The position numbers and the translations under genes are program-made. A model generated the notes under the pieces. That model had not been told where the DNA came from, did not search any database, and saw only the letters and a list, made by a program, of their open reading frames with translations. From Candidatus Hepatoplasma crinochetorum (lineage in GTDB: Bacteria; Bacillota_I; Bacilli_A; Mycoplasmatales; Hepatoplasmataceae): a DNA stretch of 64,000 nucleotides. Positions 1-9,492 of the stretch are shown here, in pieces; the first letter of the stretch is position 1; each line of letters starts with the position of its first letter. The DNA is taken from the NCBI GenBank assembly GCA_001179805.1, contig CWGI01000001.1:310001-374000 (forward strand). Direction: 5' to 3'.

Positions 1-992
1 TCAATAAAATAATTATTATTTTTATTTGTAAAATCTATTCTAAAAGAATCATTTGTTATTTCAAAAATAAATTCAGCATAAATGGAAAATTTTTTAAAAA
101 TATTATTTAATTTACTATTAATTACATTTTCTATTGATTTTTTTAAATCTATAGCTTTATTACTATTTAAATTTGTATTATTATAATAATCAGATAATTT
201 AGATTTTAAATTATATTCCTCATTCGGATCAAAAAAATAAAACATTTCTTGCATTTCATTTTTTGAATTTAAATCAACATTAGATTTTTCAAAATAATCT
301 CTTAATTTATAAATATGACTAATTTTTCCACTATTAGCGTCTTCTACATATAAAATATTCACATCATTATTAAATATTATTTCTATTAAAAAATAAATAA
401 CATCAAATATTTTTTTTATATTATCATTGGATTCTTTTTTTAATTTATTTTGAATTTTTGTTTTGTCTTCAATTAATGATAAAAAATTAAAATCATCAGA
501 TCATTTGGGGAAAAAATCAGTAATATAAGAAAATAAAATTTCTCCTTTTTCTTTAAAGATAAATTTTATTAATTCAAATAAAATTCCTTCTTTTTTTTCT
601 AAACTGTAATTTACAATATTTGTTACTTTTTTTGTAAATTCTTTATTTTTTAATAAATTATCTATTCCCTTTAAATTTATAGATTTTAGTCTTTCATTTA
701 TTTGTTTTATTTCTTCTTTGCTAAGATTCATTTTAATAAAAATTTCAGTTTTTAAATCATAAAAATTTTTATATTCACTAGTTATTTTAGTTTCATTAAC
801 ATTCGGAATATAATTTTCTTCTATTTCAGGATTCTTCATATGATTTATTGCCTTTAAAACATTTGATTTTCCAGCTCCATTCAATCCTATTAAAACATTT
901 AACTTTTTGTTGTAAAAAGTAATTTCTTGAGGAAGAAGAATAGTTTTAAATCTCTGTATTTTTACATTAATCTTATTTTCGTTATTATTCAT
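1..992 (-). CDS. AAA ATPase (AAA_15/AAA_21, RecF/OLD-like), 3' end cut by window edge
   Basis: About 330 residues are visible and the frame is still open at base 1, so the C-terminus is missing. The N-terminus has an ABC-type ATPase fold start: strand, then Walker A GLNGAGKS at about residues 34-41. Trp codons are TGA. It closely resembles the start of the AAA ATPase at 45665-47419 in arrangement (short leader, IKT or FKT motif, then Walker A about residue 35), so the two are members of one family. Such stand-alone AAA ATPases often work with nucleases or other effectors in phage defence or DNA repair. The partner here is not evident. Walker B and signature motifs would lie beyond or near the edge. 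Function is inferred from the family only. Confidence 0.7.
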
Positions 993-1540
993 AATTCTAA
1001 TCTTTTAATTATTCTTAAAATATCAGTTAAATTATATATTAAATTTATTTTAATTTTCTTAATACTAATTCTAAAAAAATGATTCCTTTTTTCTTAATTT
1101 TAATTTTATTAATTAATATTAAGAAAATTATTTTTAATATATAAAAGATTAAAAATTTATTAGAAATAAGAAAATATCATAAATATATTATTCTTTTTAT
1201 TTTTTATAATGAGTATAGTTTTAATAAGTAGAAAAATTATATAGATATAAATTTTTTGTATAAAAAATTTAAAACAAAATATGATATTAAAAATTTTTCA
1301 AATCCAGAATTCCATAAAATAAAAAAATAATGGAAAATTGAAAAATGATTATTATAATAGAATTTTAAAAATCAAAAAATCTTTTAAAATAATTGCTTTT
1401 TTTAAAGCCCTTAAAAATAGAATTAATATATAAAAAATAAAATATATTATGTATAAATAAATTCAACGATAGTTGATATAAAAGAAAGAAAATAATTAAG
1501 TACTTAGAATCTAATTAAAATAATTCTTATTTAAATTATT

Positions 1541-1558
1541 ATTTCATATATATGAAAT
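1541..1558. promoter_or_regulatory. 18-base perfect palindrome, possible operator
   Basis: ATTTCATATATATGAAAT reads the same on both strands. It ends about 36 bases upstream of the TATAAT box of the KAP NTPase gene, a position suitable for a dimeric repressor. No other copy of this exact palindrome was noticed. The regulator is unknown, and in such AT-rich DNA chance is a real alternative. Confidence 0.35.
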
Positions 1559-1593
1559 CTAAATTATAATATTTAAATTCAATCATATTCTTA

Positions 1594-1599
1594 TATAAT
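1594..1599 (+). promoter_or_regulatory. -10 box of the KAP NTPase gene
   Basis: TATAAT, 23 bases before the ATG of the KAP NTPase gene. No good -35 box is visible, as is common in Mollicutes. Confidence 0.45.
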
Positions 1600-1622
1600 C
1601 TAAAAAAGTAAAGAGTTATTAA

Positions 1623-3263
1623 ATGGAAAATTTTATTGTAAATAAAGGTTATTCAATAAGTTTAATTGTAAAAGAAGATGATGCAGAATTAATTAATGTA
1701 GGAAATGAGTTTATTTCTGAAATAAATAAAGAATATCTTAAATATAAAAATAAATTAAGGCAAGAAATGAAAGAATTTGAAAGATATAGGGAAAATAATA
1801 ATGTATATTTTTCACAAGAAAAAATACTAAAAAAATCTCCTCTTACGATCTTAAATGCCCCTTGAGGAAGCGGAAAAACACATTTTATTGAGAAACTTGC
1901 AAAAAACTTTATTGACCAAAAAATAAACCTTAAGACATTTAAAAATATTATTATTTTAGATGTTTGAAAATATTCTAATTCAAAACATATTCCTGATGAA
2001 ATAATGGCAGAATTATTTTTTATTCTTTCTAAAATATATGATAAGGAAGATACAAAAAAATTAATGCAAAAATTACATCGCTTTGCAATTAAATTTTTTA
2101 ATGCGACCGCTATTTCATGAATAAATTATTTTGGAAAAGCTAACTTTGAAAAACTACAAATTAAAGAGATAAATGAAACTGAAAAAATAATTGATAATAT
2201 CTCAAATGATCTTGAACCTACTTTAATAATATTTGATAATATTGAAAGAATCGGAAAATCATCTTGAGAGATTTTAAAAGCTATTTTTAAAATCTCTCAA
2301 ATTGATAATTTTTGCTTCATCTTACCGATGAATTTAAATAAATTAAATGATAATAAAAAAGAAAAAAATGATGAATATCCGATTGAAAAATATATTGATC
2401 TACCAATATTTGAATTTGAACAAAATTATTTATCTTTTCTAAAAACTAATGGAATCAGAGAAGAAGAGGCAATAATAATAAATAATATTTTAAATACTGA
2501 AATTGATGGAAAAAAATTATCAATAAGAGAAGTAGAACAGAGATTTAATAAAAATGATATTTTTAATATTGATAACAAATACTTAAAGATTGACAAAATT
2601 GTAAAAAATGTATGAGGATCAGTAAGCGAAGCTAAAAAATATTTAGATGACGAAATTAAAAAATTTATCAGTCAACTAACTGAATTAGAAGATAAATTTA
2701 ATGAAATAAAAATCTTTATAATTTCAAATAAAAATATTAAAAATAGATATATTTATAATTCAAATCAAGTCAATGAAAATATTAATAATAAAATTTATAT
2801 TCATGAAATTTTTGATAATAATTGAGATTATTATCAAAATTATGAAGAATGAATCAATATCTTTAACGATATTTTAGATGATATTAAAATTTATATAGAA
2901 GAAAGAGAAAAAAGAAAAATAGTCTTAATATCCTTTCAGAAAAAATTAAATTTAAGAATAACTCAAATTTCTCAAAGTTTAGAAAAATTATCAATTGAAA
3001 AAGAAAATAAAAATTTATTAATATTAAAAAATAAAATAAATTTAATTAATCAGGAAATATATAATATTGAAGAAGAATATAAAAACTTAAATTATAAGTT
3101 TTTAGAAAAAATTATTATAGATTATAGAGAAAAAATAAAAGAAATAAATCAAAATACTAATGTCTATTTAGTTAACAAATATTATATGTGGGATCGAAAA
3201 TTTGATTATACAAAAGATAATTCAAATTATATTGATTATTTTGTTGATTGTTTATTCAGTTAG
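1623..3263 (+). CDS. KAP family P-loop NTPase
   Basis: 546 residues when TGA is read as Trp. Walker A is NAPWGSGKTH (about residues 78-87), whose Trp is a TGA. The form GxWGSGKT is typical of KAP NTPases. A Walker B-like strand LIIFDNIERI lies near residue 200, followed by a FCFILPMNLNKL strand as in KAP sensor regions. The rest is Lys/Asn-rich and predicted helical, with coiled-coil segments around residues 430-500. No KAP-type transmembrane insertion is obvious. KAP proteins are patchily distributed in bacteria, often on mobile or defence loci, and their biochemical role is poorly known. The gene is followed after 37 bases by a small HNH-like gene with its own good ribosome site, so the two probably form an operon. 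Confidence 0.7.
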
Positions 3264-3300
3264 TATTAATTAAAATAATTATTTAACTTAGGAGTTAATA

Positions 3301-3633
3301 GTGGAAAATACTATTTTTTCAAAAATAGAAAAAAAAATAATATGAAAAAAACAATTTGGAACTCATTTTACAGGATATGATGTTTTTGGCAGATTTGTCA
3401 GCCAATGTTGTTCTACAGATAAATGCTGTTCTAGTGCATCTTTAGTTCTTCCTGAATCTTATGGTGGAAAAAAAATAATTGAAAATGCAATAATTTTAAG
3501 TCCTAAATCACTTGAAGAAAAAGGCGATAAATTACATGGAATTATAAATAAAAAATATTTTCAAATTGTAAATAATAGAGATGGAACAGGAAAAATTATT
3601 GTTAAAAATAGATTAAATATCAAAAATAAATAA
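3301..3633 (+). CDS. Small HNH-like protein lacking the HNH catalytic residues
   Basis: 110 residues from a GTG start chosen because TTAGGAG lies at the right distance and no ATG is available nearby. The pattern WKKQFGTHFTGYDVFGR, then LPESYGGKKIIENAIIL, then EEKGDKLHGIINKKYFQI follows the layout of small HNH proteins (FG...D..GR, DHI.P.S.GG...N, .N..K.d..I.gk.fqV). The usual Asp-His before the Pro is Ser-Leu here and the later His/Asn are not evident, so catalysis is doubtful. Two CC pairs at about residues 36-44 could bind metal. It lies downstream of the KAP NTPase and is probably co-transcribed. The HNH link is my alignment by eye; it could be an unrelated small protein. Confidence 0.55.
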
Positions 3634-3769
3634 TTTAAAAAGAAGATATAATCTTCTTTTTTCTTTTTAATTTAAAAATACTTCATCTTTAATATAATTT
3701 TTTAAAAAAATAATAAATTTAAATAAATAAGAATTTTAAAAAAATATTTTTAATATATATAAGATTAAG

Positions 3770-4018
3770 ATGAAAATAAATTTTATTTCTGCAAAAAAAC
3801 AATCTGAAAATAATTTAATAAAAAATGAATTAAATAATTTAAGTAATAAATTAATTAATCTTGATAATAGAGTAATTAATTTAGACAGTAAAGTAATAAA
3901 TCTTTATAGTAAAGTAAATTCTTTGGAAAATAGAATTGAAACTAAATTTACTTTAATTGATCACGACCTAAATGAAATTAAAATTATTTTAAAAAATTTA
4001 GAGAAAAACAGAAATTAA
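3770..4018 (+). CDS. Small heptad-repeat coiled-coil protein
   Basis: 82 residues. After a short basic start (MKINFISAKK) comes a run of heptads of the type LDxxVIN/LDSKVIN, then a conserved tail ending in ETKFTLIDHDLNEIKIILKNLEK. It is a paralogue of the 102-residue protein at 5263-5571: the N-terminal MKINF and the C-terminal tail are shared and the number of heptads differs. Design is like the coiled-coil DUF16-type proteins of Mycoplasma pneumoniae, but I cannot claim that family. No signal peptide or membrane segment, so probably cytoplasmic and oligomeric. Function unknown. Confidence 0.65.
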   Translation: MKINFISAKKQSENNLIKNELNNLSNKLINLDNRVINLDSKVINLYSKVNSLENRIETKFTLIDHDLNEIKIILKNLEKNRN

Positions 4019-4030
4019 GTTCTGTTTTTT
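4004..4030. terminator. Bidirectional terminator between coiled-coil gene and ychF
   Basis: AAAAACAGAA, loop ATTAAG, TTCTGTTTTT: a 10-bp stem with T-runs on both strands, overlapping the 3' end of the small coiled-coil gene and lying just beyond the ychF stop. Confidence 0.65.
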
Positions 4031-4033
4031 ATT

Positions 4034-5134
4034 TTATATATTAAATCTAAAATGAACTATATCTCCATCCTTTATTTGATAATCTTTTCCTTCAATTCTT
4101 ATTAATCCTTTTTCCTTTAATATTTCCTCTTTTTGATATTTAATAATATCTTGGTAAGAAAATACTTCAGCTTTAATAAATCCTCTTGCAAAATCTGTAT
4201 GAATAATCCCAGCTGCCTGTGGTCCTTTTGTTCCTAATTTAAATTTTCATAAATGAATCTCTTCCGGACCACAAGTAAAAAAAGTTCCTAAATTTAATAA
4301 CTTAAATACTTCCTTTAAAATTAAATTTATTCCTTTTTCTTTTAATTGATATTCATTTAAAAATTGTTCTTTTTCTTCTAATGAATCTATTTTTGTTATT
4401 TCATCTTCAATCTTGGCTGAAATTACAATTGAATTTAAATTATTTTTATTTACATAATTATTATATTTTTGAAAAATTTTATCTTTTTGATAATTAGATA
4501 ATTTATCTTCATTAATATTTGCAAGATAAATTACTTCTTTTTCGGTAAGAAAATTAAATTGCTTAATAAAATTACTTTCTTCTTGATTAAATTTTAAATC
4601 TTTTATTTCCTTTTCTTGTTCCAATTCTTCTTTAATTTTTTGCATTAATAAAAGCTTATCGAAGTTTTTTCTTTCCCCTTCAATCTTTTTTTTATTCTTA
4701 GAAATTCATTTTTCAACTTGCTCTAAGTCACTAAGAATAAGTTCTAATTTAATAGTATTTATATCTCTTACTGGATCAATTTTACTATCGACATGAATAG
4801 TATTATCATTTTCAAATAATCTTACTAAATGTAAGATAAGATCAACTTCTCTTATATTAGAAAGAAATTTATTGCCAAGTCCTTCTCCCTTGCTTGCATT
4901 TTTTACAAGACCAGCAATATCATAGAAATAAACTTGTGTAAATATAATTTTTTTAGAATTATAAATTTCTTTTAATTTATAAGCTCTAAAATCTTCTACA
5001 TTTAAAATTGCAACATTAGGTTCTATTGTTGCAAATGGATAATTAGCTGCCTCTACATTTGAATTAGTAATTGCATTAAAAAAAGTTGATTTTCCAACAT
5101 TTGGTAATCCTATTATTCCAATCTTAATAGCCAT
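4034..5134 (-). CDS. ychF: Ribosome-binding ATPase/GTPase YchF (OLA1 family)
   Basis: 366 residues, the usual length for YchF (about 363-367). Visible motifs: G1 GLPNVGKST near residue 10, an ATIEPN switch region, G3 as DIAGLVKNASKGEGLGNKFL, and the C-terminal TGS domain ending in DGDIVHFRFNI. It is a P-loop protein of the Obg group that prefers ATP and binds ribosomes in stress responses. Internal Trp codons are TGA, for example at about residues 143 and 296. Transcribed alone, between two terminators and flanked on both sides by the two paralogous coiled-coil genes, which point the other way. Confidence 0.95.
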
Positions 5135-5262
5135 TTTGTCTTCCTTAATAATTATTTATTAATATTTAATAATATTAAATATTATAGTTTTATTAAAGAT
5201 AAATAGAATTTAAAAATAAGAATTTTAAAAAATTAAAAATAATTTAATATAAGGAAATAAAA

Positions 5263-5571
5263 ATGAAAATAAATTTCTTTACAACAAAAAATAATCGAAA
5301 TAAAAATTTAGAAAATGATGTAAATGTCTTAAAAAATGATGTGAATATCTTAAAAAGTGATGTCAATATTTTAAAAGGAGATGTAAATATCTTAAAAACT
5401 GATGTAGGTATTTTGAAAACTGATGTAGGTATTTTAAAAAATGAAGTATTCAGTATAAACAATAAATTAAATTCCTTGGAAACAAAAATGGAGACCAAAT
5501 TTTTAATTTTAGATCATGATTTAAGTGAAATTAAAATTATTCTTAAAAGCATAGAAAAAAATAAAGCTTAA
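5263..5571 (+). CDS. Small coiled-coil protein with perfect-phase heptad repeats
   Basis: 102 residues, paralogue of the protein at 3770-4018. After MKINFFTTKN it has six consecutive seven-residue units of the type DVNILKx/DVGILKx, then a shared tail (LNSLETKMETKF, LDHDLSEIKIIL). Val and Ile/Leu occupy the a and d positions, so a parallel coiled-coil oligomer is expected. A good ribosome site, TATAAGGAAATAAAA, precedes the ATG. No signal peptide or membrane segment. Length differences from its paralogue come from heptad number. Function unknown; a structural or scaffolding role is a guess. Confidence 0.7.
   Translation: MKINFFTTKNNRNKNLENDVNVLKNDVNILKSDVNILKGDVNILKTDVGILKTDVGILKNEVFSINNKLNSLETKMETKFLILDHDLSEIKIILKSIEKNKA
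5317..5442 (+). repeat. Six tandem 21-base repeats encoding heptads
   Basis: Six in-frame 21-base units, each starting GATGT and encoding Asp-Val-x-x-Leu-Lys-x. Each unit is one coiled-coil heptad, so unit gain or loss by slippage would lengthen or shorten the coil without changing frame. Confidence 0.85.
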
Positions 5572-5590
5572 TTGCTTTATTTTTTATTTA
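5555..5590. terminator. Bidirectional terminator
   Basis: AATAAAGC, loop TTAATT, GCTTTATT, with A-run before and T-run after. It serves the coiled-coil gene on + and the PnuC-like gene on -, whose stop codons both lie inside or beside it. Confidence 0.65.
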
Positions 5591-6558
5591 GTTATTATCT
5601 TCATTTTTGCTTTTTTATTCATCATAAATCAATAGCAAAGTAAAATTAAATTGGAAATAAATAATAATACACTTTCTATTAATAATATTAAATTCCCAGC
5701 ATCTAAATAAATTATAAATTGAGCTGCAGTTGATATTTCAAAAAATAATCATGCGATTCAATTTTTTTTAGCAAGAAATATTATTCCTGATATTTGCATT
5801 ATTGCAAATAATGTATCTCATAGTGGATCAATATCATATATTAATCCCATCTCTTTAGAATATTCAAATGCATATCCATATGTATCTAAATCTATAGAAA
5901 TTATTCTTAAATTATCATAATTATTAGAATCAGGTTCAAGATTACTTAAATCATAAAATATATATTCTTTATTAAAAATTATTGGAGTTATCAAAATTAT
6001 TGCACATAAAGTAAATAATAAAATAATAATAATTACTAATAAAATAGATTTATAGTTTAAATTAGAAAGATAAGGATCTTCATTGTTTTTTTCTCTTTTA
6101 TCTCATGCAAAATAAGAATATTGTACAAAAATAATTTCTCCTAAATCTGTAATTACAATCCATCATGCTCCATATATGATATCTATAAATAAAAGTAATA
6201 ATAAAGCAATTTGATTATAAAAGACAAATTTTTTAGAAAATTTTATCAAATAAATATTAGAAATAAATCAAAATATTGAAGCGATTGCTGAAAATAAAAG
6301 AACGAATCAAGAAATAATATAAAATGGATTATTCTTAGATAATCCACTTTTAGTTACTATTCCATATTTTCCATTGATTGTTTTTCCAAATGCTAATTGA
6401 TTTGTAATATCAGATCCAAAACCATAAAAAATAATATTTAAAATAGATGAAATAAAAAGAATAATAATAAATATTAAAATCATATATATTGAGAATTCTT
6501 CTTGTGTTCATTTATTAGGTCTTAAAAATTTAGAAAAAAATAATCTACTCTTTTTCAT
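5584..6558 (-). CDS. Polytopic membrane protein, PnuC-like nicotinamide riboside transporter (putative)
   Basis: 324 residues with about seven to eight hydrophobic segments. The C-terminal third has the look of PnuC transporters: DPLWDTLFAIMQISG, then KKNWIAWLFFEIST, then YLDAGNLILLIESVLLF, that is the paired Trp/Asn pattern of the helix bundle used to bind nicotinamide riboside. NAD precursor uptake is expected in Mollicutes, which cannot make the nicotinamide ring. The central extracytoplasmic-looking loop (about residues 195-225) is long and acidic. Several Trp are TGA. Stand-alone gene, divergent from the VOC-fold gene. The assignment rests on motif resemblance only; an uncharacterised membrane protein is the alternative. 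Confidence 0.55.
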
Positions 6559-6632
6559 AAAAATACTTCTAATTTTAAATTTATAATATTCATATTATTT
6601 TAACTTTTAATGAAAATTAAAATATCAAATAG

Positions 6633-6638
6633 TATAAT
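6633..6638 (+). promoter_or_regulatory. -10 box of the VOC-fold gene
   Basis: TATAAT, 24 bases before the ATG. It lies in the short gap shared with the divergent PnuC-like gene. Confidence 0.45.
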
Positions 6639-6662
6639 TTTATTATGGAAAATTAAAATAAT

Positions 6663-7133
6663 ATGGCAAAAATAATCCCTTATATGACATTTAATAATAG
6701 CTTAGAATCAATTGAATATTATAAAAAGATCTTCGGAGATGATATTTTAGTAGATCGAAAAGAATTAAATCAAAAAATGGCAAAATTTTTAAACAAAAAA
6801 GAAGATAAAAATAGAACAATTCATGGTGTATTTGTAATTGCAAAAAATTTAATTATGTTTTCTGATAATTTCACTGATAATAAAATTTCACCGATGACTA
6901 TATTAATTAATTTTAATGCTGATAATAAAGATGAATTTAATGAAGCAGAAAAAATAATGAATAATGTTAAAAAAATAAATGCAAAAATAACAATGCCCTT
7001 TGAAAAGCAAAATTGAGGAGGGGCAATGGGAGCATTTATTGATAAATATAATCACACATGAATGATCCATGCAGAATCTTTTAGCAATAATCAAAAACAA
7101 AATAATATTTTTAAAAATTACTATAATAATTAA
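6663..7133 (+). CDS. VOC superfamily protein (PhnB-like)
   Basis: 156 residues. The start MAKIIPYMTFNNSLESIEYYKKIFG is the classic opening of PhnB/glyoxalase-fold proteins (x-Pro-Tyr-hxFxxx-EAhxFYkxhFG). The end WGGAMGAFIDKYNHTWMIH matches the family's W-x-x-x-x-G-x-hxDxFGHxWxhx close, with the usual phenylalanine-glycine replaced by Tyr-Asn. Trp codons at 7014 and 7059 are TGA, so a standard-code reading would truncate it. The fold is a paired beta-alpha-beta-beta-beta metal or ligand pocket; substrate is unknown. Single gene with its own TATAAT box. Confidence 0.75.
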
Positions 7134-7236
7134 CTAAATTTAAGAATTTGAAAAATTTAGTATTAATATGCTTATTAATTAAAATGAAAATAATTTTTTT
7201 ACAAAAAAAATATAGAAAAAGCAAAATAATAATAAG

Positions 7237-7257
7237 TTAAAAAAGACTCTTTTTTAA
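7237..7257. terminator. Bidirectional terminator
   Basis: TTAAAAAAG, loop ACT, CTTTTTTAA. It separates the VOC-fold gene (+) from the end of the minus-strand surface/tail-protein block. Confidence 0.6.
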
Positions 7258-7273
7258 TTAAATATAATTTTAA

Positions 7274-9463
7274 TTATATTTTTTTCTTATTTTTTATCAT
7301 GAAATAATAAATTAAAAATATAAATATTAAAATTAATACTAAAGCAATTATTACTATTAAGATAATTAATCAAATAGCAATAGATTTATTATCATTAGGA
7401 AGAATAGATTGAGTCCTAAATTCAATATCACTATTTTCATCATATTGAATCAAATTATTATCTAATGATTTAATTGTCAAATTTGGATCATAAAATTTAT
7501 AAATATTACAATTAACTTCCATTTTTAAATAATAATTATTAGGATCATATATTTTTGTTGTAAAAGAAATTTCATCTGAATTTAAGTAATACTTATTTTC
7601 TAAATTATTATAATCAATTGTTTTGCTTTCTATTTCATTATTTAAATTATCATAAAGTGATATATCTATTGAATTAATTAAATTGTATGAATCAATGAAA
7701 TCATATGAAACTATCAGATTATCATCTTCCACAAAACTTGAAACGTTATAAATTTCTGGTAAATATTTTCTAAAATCTACATCTTGATCTCAAATATGAT
7801 AATCATTAGATATTTCAAAATATAAATTATTTTCAAATAATAAATCAGAATCAATTGATATTTCAAAATCAAAAGGTGCATATTCAGCATATCCAGTTCA
7901 TATTATTTCATTATTATTTTTATTTATTAAATTTATATTGTAATTAGAATAATAAACACTTTTAGTTGGTTGATTATATCGACCATCAATTAAACTAATA
8001 TAAAAATCTATTGATTCTTCATTTTTATCATAAAAATCATCTGCTTTATAAATTATTGTTGGTTTATCTGCCAAAATAAAACTATAATCTTGATTAGTAT
8101 TTAATTTATCATAATATCAAAAACTATTAAATTTATAAAAATATTCATAATTATATTCATAAATTTGTTCAATCATAGATTCATTATCTAAAAATGAAGT
8201 ATAATTTAATACTATGTTTTCATAATAAACATCACTTATTCAATCTGTTTGATAAATACCAGTATAAAAAAAATCTTCTGAAGGATAATAAGTCTCATCA
8301 GATAAATTACCTATAGCTACATTTTCATTATTATCTAATTGTAATTGGATATCTAAATTTAAATTAAAACCATATATATTTCGACCATAAAACGTAACCC
8401 CCCCTGAAATTGGTGGTAATAAACTATAAAAAGTATAATTAGCAAAATTATTACTATTACCACTTATATTTATATTATTAAAAATAATCTGTTCTCAATC
8501 ACTTATATATATATTAGGAGCATCATAAGTATCAAATCTATCAGTTGTTGCAGATCCAATAAAAGGACTATAAAATATTGAAAAATATTTTTCTTGTTCT
8601 TCACTTTCTTTTGAAAAATTATCATTATTAATTTCTGAAATAAATTCATTATTTATAAAAGAAATATCATTTAAATAAATATTTATAAGAGCCACACTAA
8701 ATGAATTATGATTTTCAATTGTGATATTTCCTATTGGAGCAACAACAACAGAAATTGAATCATCTAATAATATAATTGTATTATCTGAAAAATTAATATT
8801 CTCAAAATTAATATTGAACAAACTAGAATCAAATAAAGCTTGAGCAAATAAACCAATTGTAGCAATATTTATTTCAATTTCACTATCATACATATGACTA
8901 AATTGATCATAAATATTATAACTATTAACATTAAATGTTAAATTTTGATAATTCATATTATATGAATTAATATTTTTTAATGTTGAATATCAAATTACAC
9001 CAAAAGGAAGCATAAAATTATCAAAATTTAAATTATAAATATAACAATAACTAATTTCTGTAAAAAATGAATAATATCCTAATCCATCGTGTTCTTCACT
9101 CACTTCAAATGTATCTGTATTAAAAATTTCAGTAATATCACGATTATAAAGAGTATATCCATTTCCATTTATAGTAATATTATTTAATTTTATTCCTGTT
9201 ACATCATCATTTTCAGAATCTGAAAAATCAACATTTGCTTGCAATTCATACGTTCCGTTTTCTGGAACAGATTCCAAATCATCAATAAATTGTTGAGAAG
9301 ATATTGAATTTTCGGAATATTTTGAATAATTTTCTGTTGCCTGATTTTGATAATTTATATTAAATTTATATATATTTGATCTTAAGTCATTATTTAAAAA
9401 ATTAAACGAAAAAAAATTTAAAATTAGTAATGGTATTAAAAGATAATTTAAAAGATATTTCAT
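7274..9463 (-). CDS. Large surface protein A: signal peptide, beta-helix-like ectodomain, C-terminal membrane anchor
   Basis: 729 residues. An N-terminal hydrophobic segment follows MKYLLN (residues about 5-25) and a C-terminal membrane helix (about 697-720) is followed by a basic KNKKKI tail, so the bulk should be outside the cell. Residues about 55-130 have the pattern of right-handed beta-helix proteins (FIDDLE, GTYELQANVDFSDS, NITINGNGYTLY), with short Asn-rich strands after it. The ectodomain is very rich in Asn, Tyr, Asp and Ser and has no Cys lipobox. It is a full-length paralogue of the protein at 14446-16650. It starts 29 bases after the stop of the phi29-like tail-knob gene, so the two are probably co-transcribed. 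An adhesin or glycan-binding role is inference. Confidence 0.75.
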
Positions 9464-9492
9464 TTTATAATATATTTAAAACAAGTATAAAT

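Larger units (their letters stand above)
993..1622. other. Long AT-rich intergenic region, no gene seen
   Basis: Divergent gap of 630 bases between the AAA ATPase and the KAP NTPase gene. I see no ORF with a plausible start or ribosome site. It holds an 18-base perfect palindrome and a TATAAT box near its right end (listed separately). A stretch around 1100-1160 is weakly similar to the leader of the coiled-coil gene at 3770 but carries no ORF. Confidence 0.5.

Noticed and set aside
1100-1160. Third copy of the coiled-coil gene leader
   Set aside because: Similarity to the leader at 3740-3775 is limited to A/T-rich words and no ORF follows.
5244-5498. Minus-strand ORF with repeated FKIPTSV-like units
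   Set aside because: It is the antisense of the 21-base heptad repeat; its periodicity is imposed by the real gene on the other strand.
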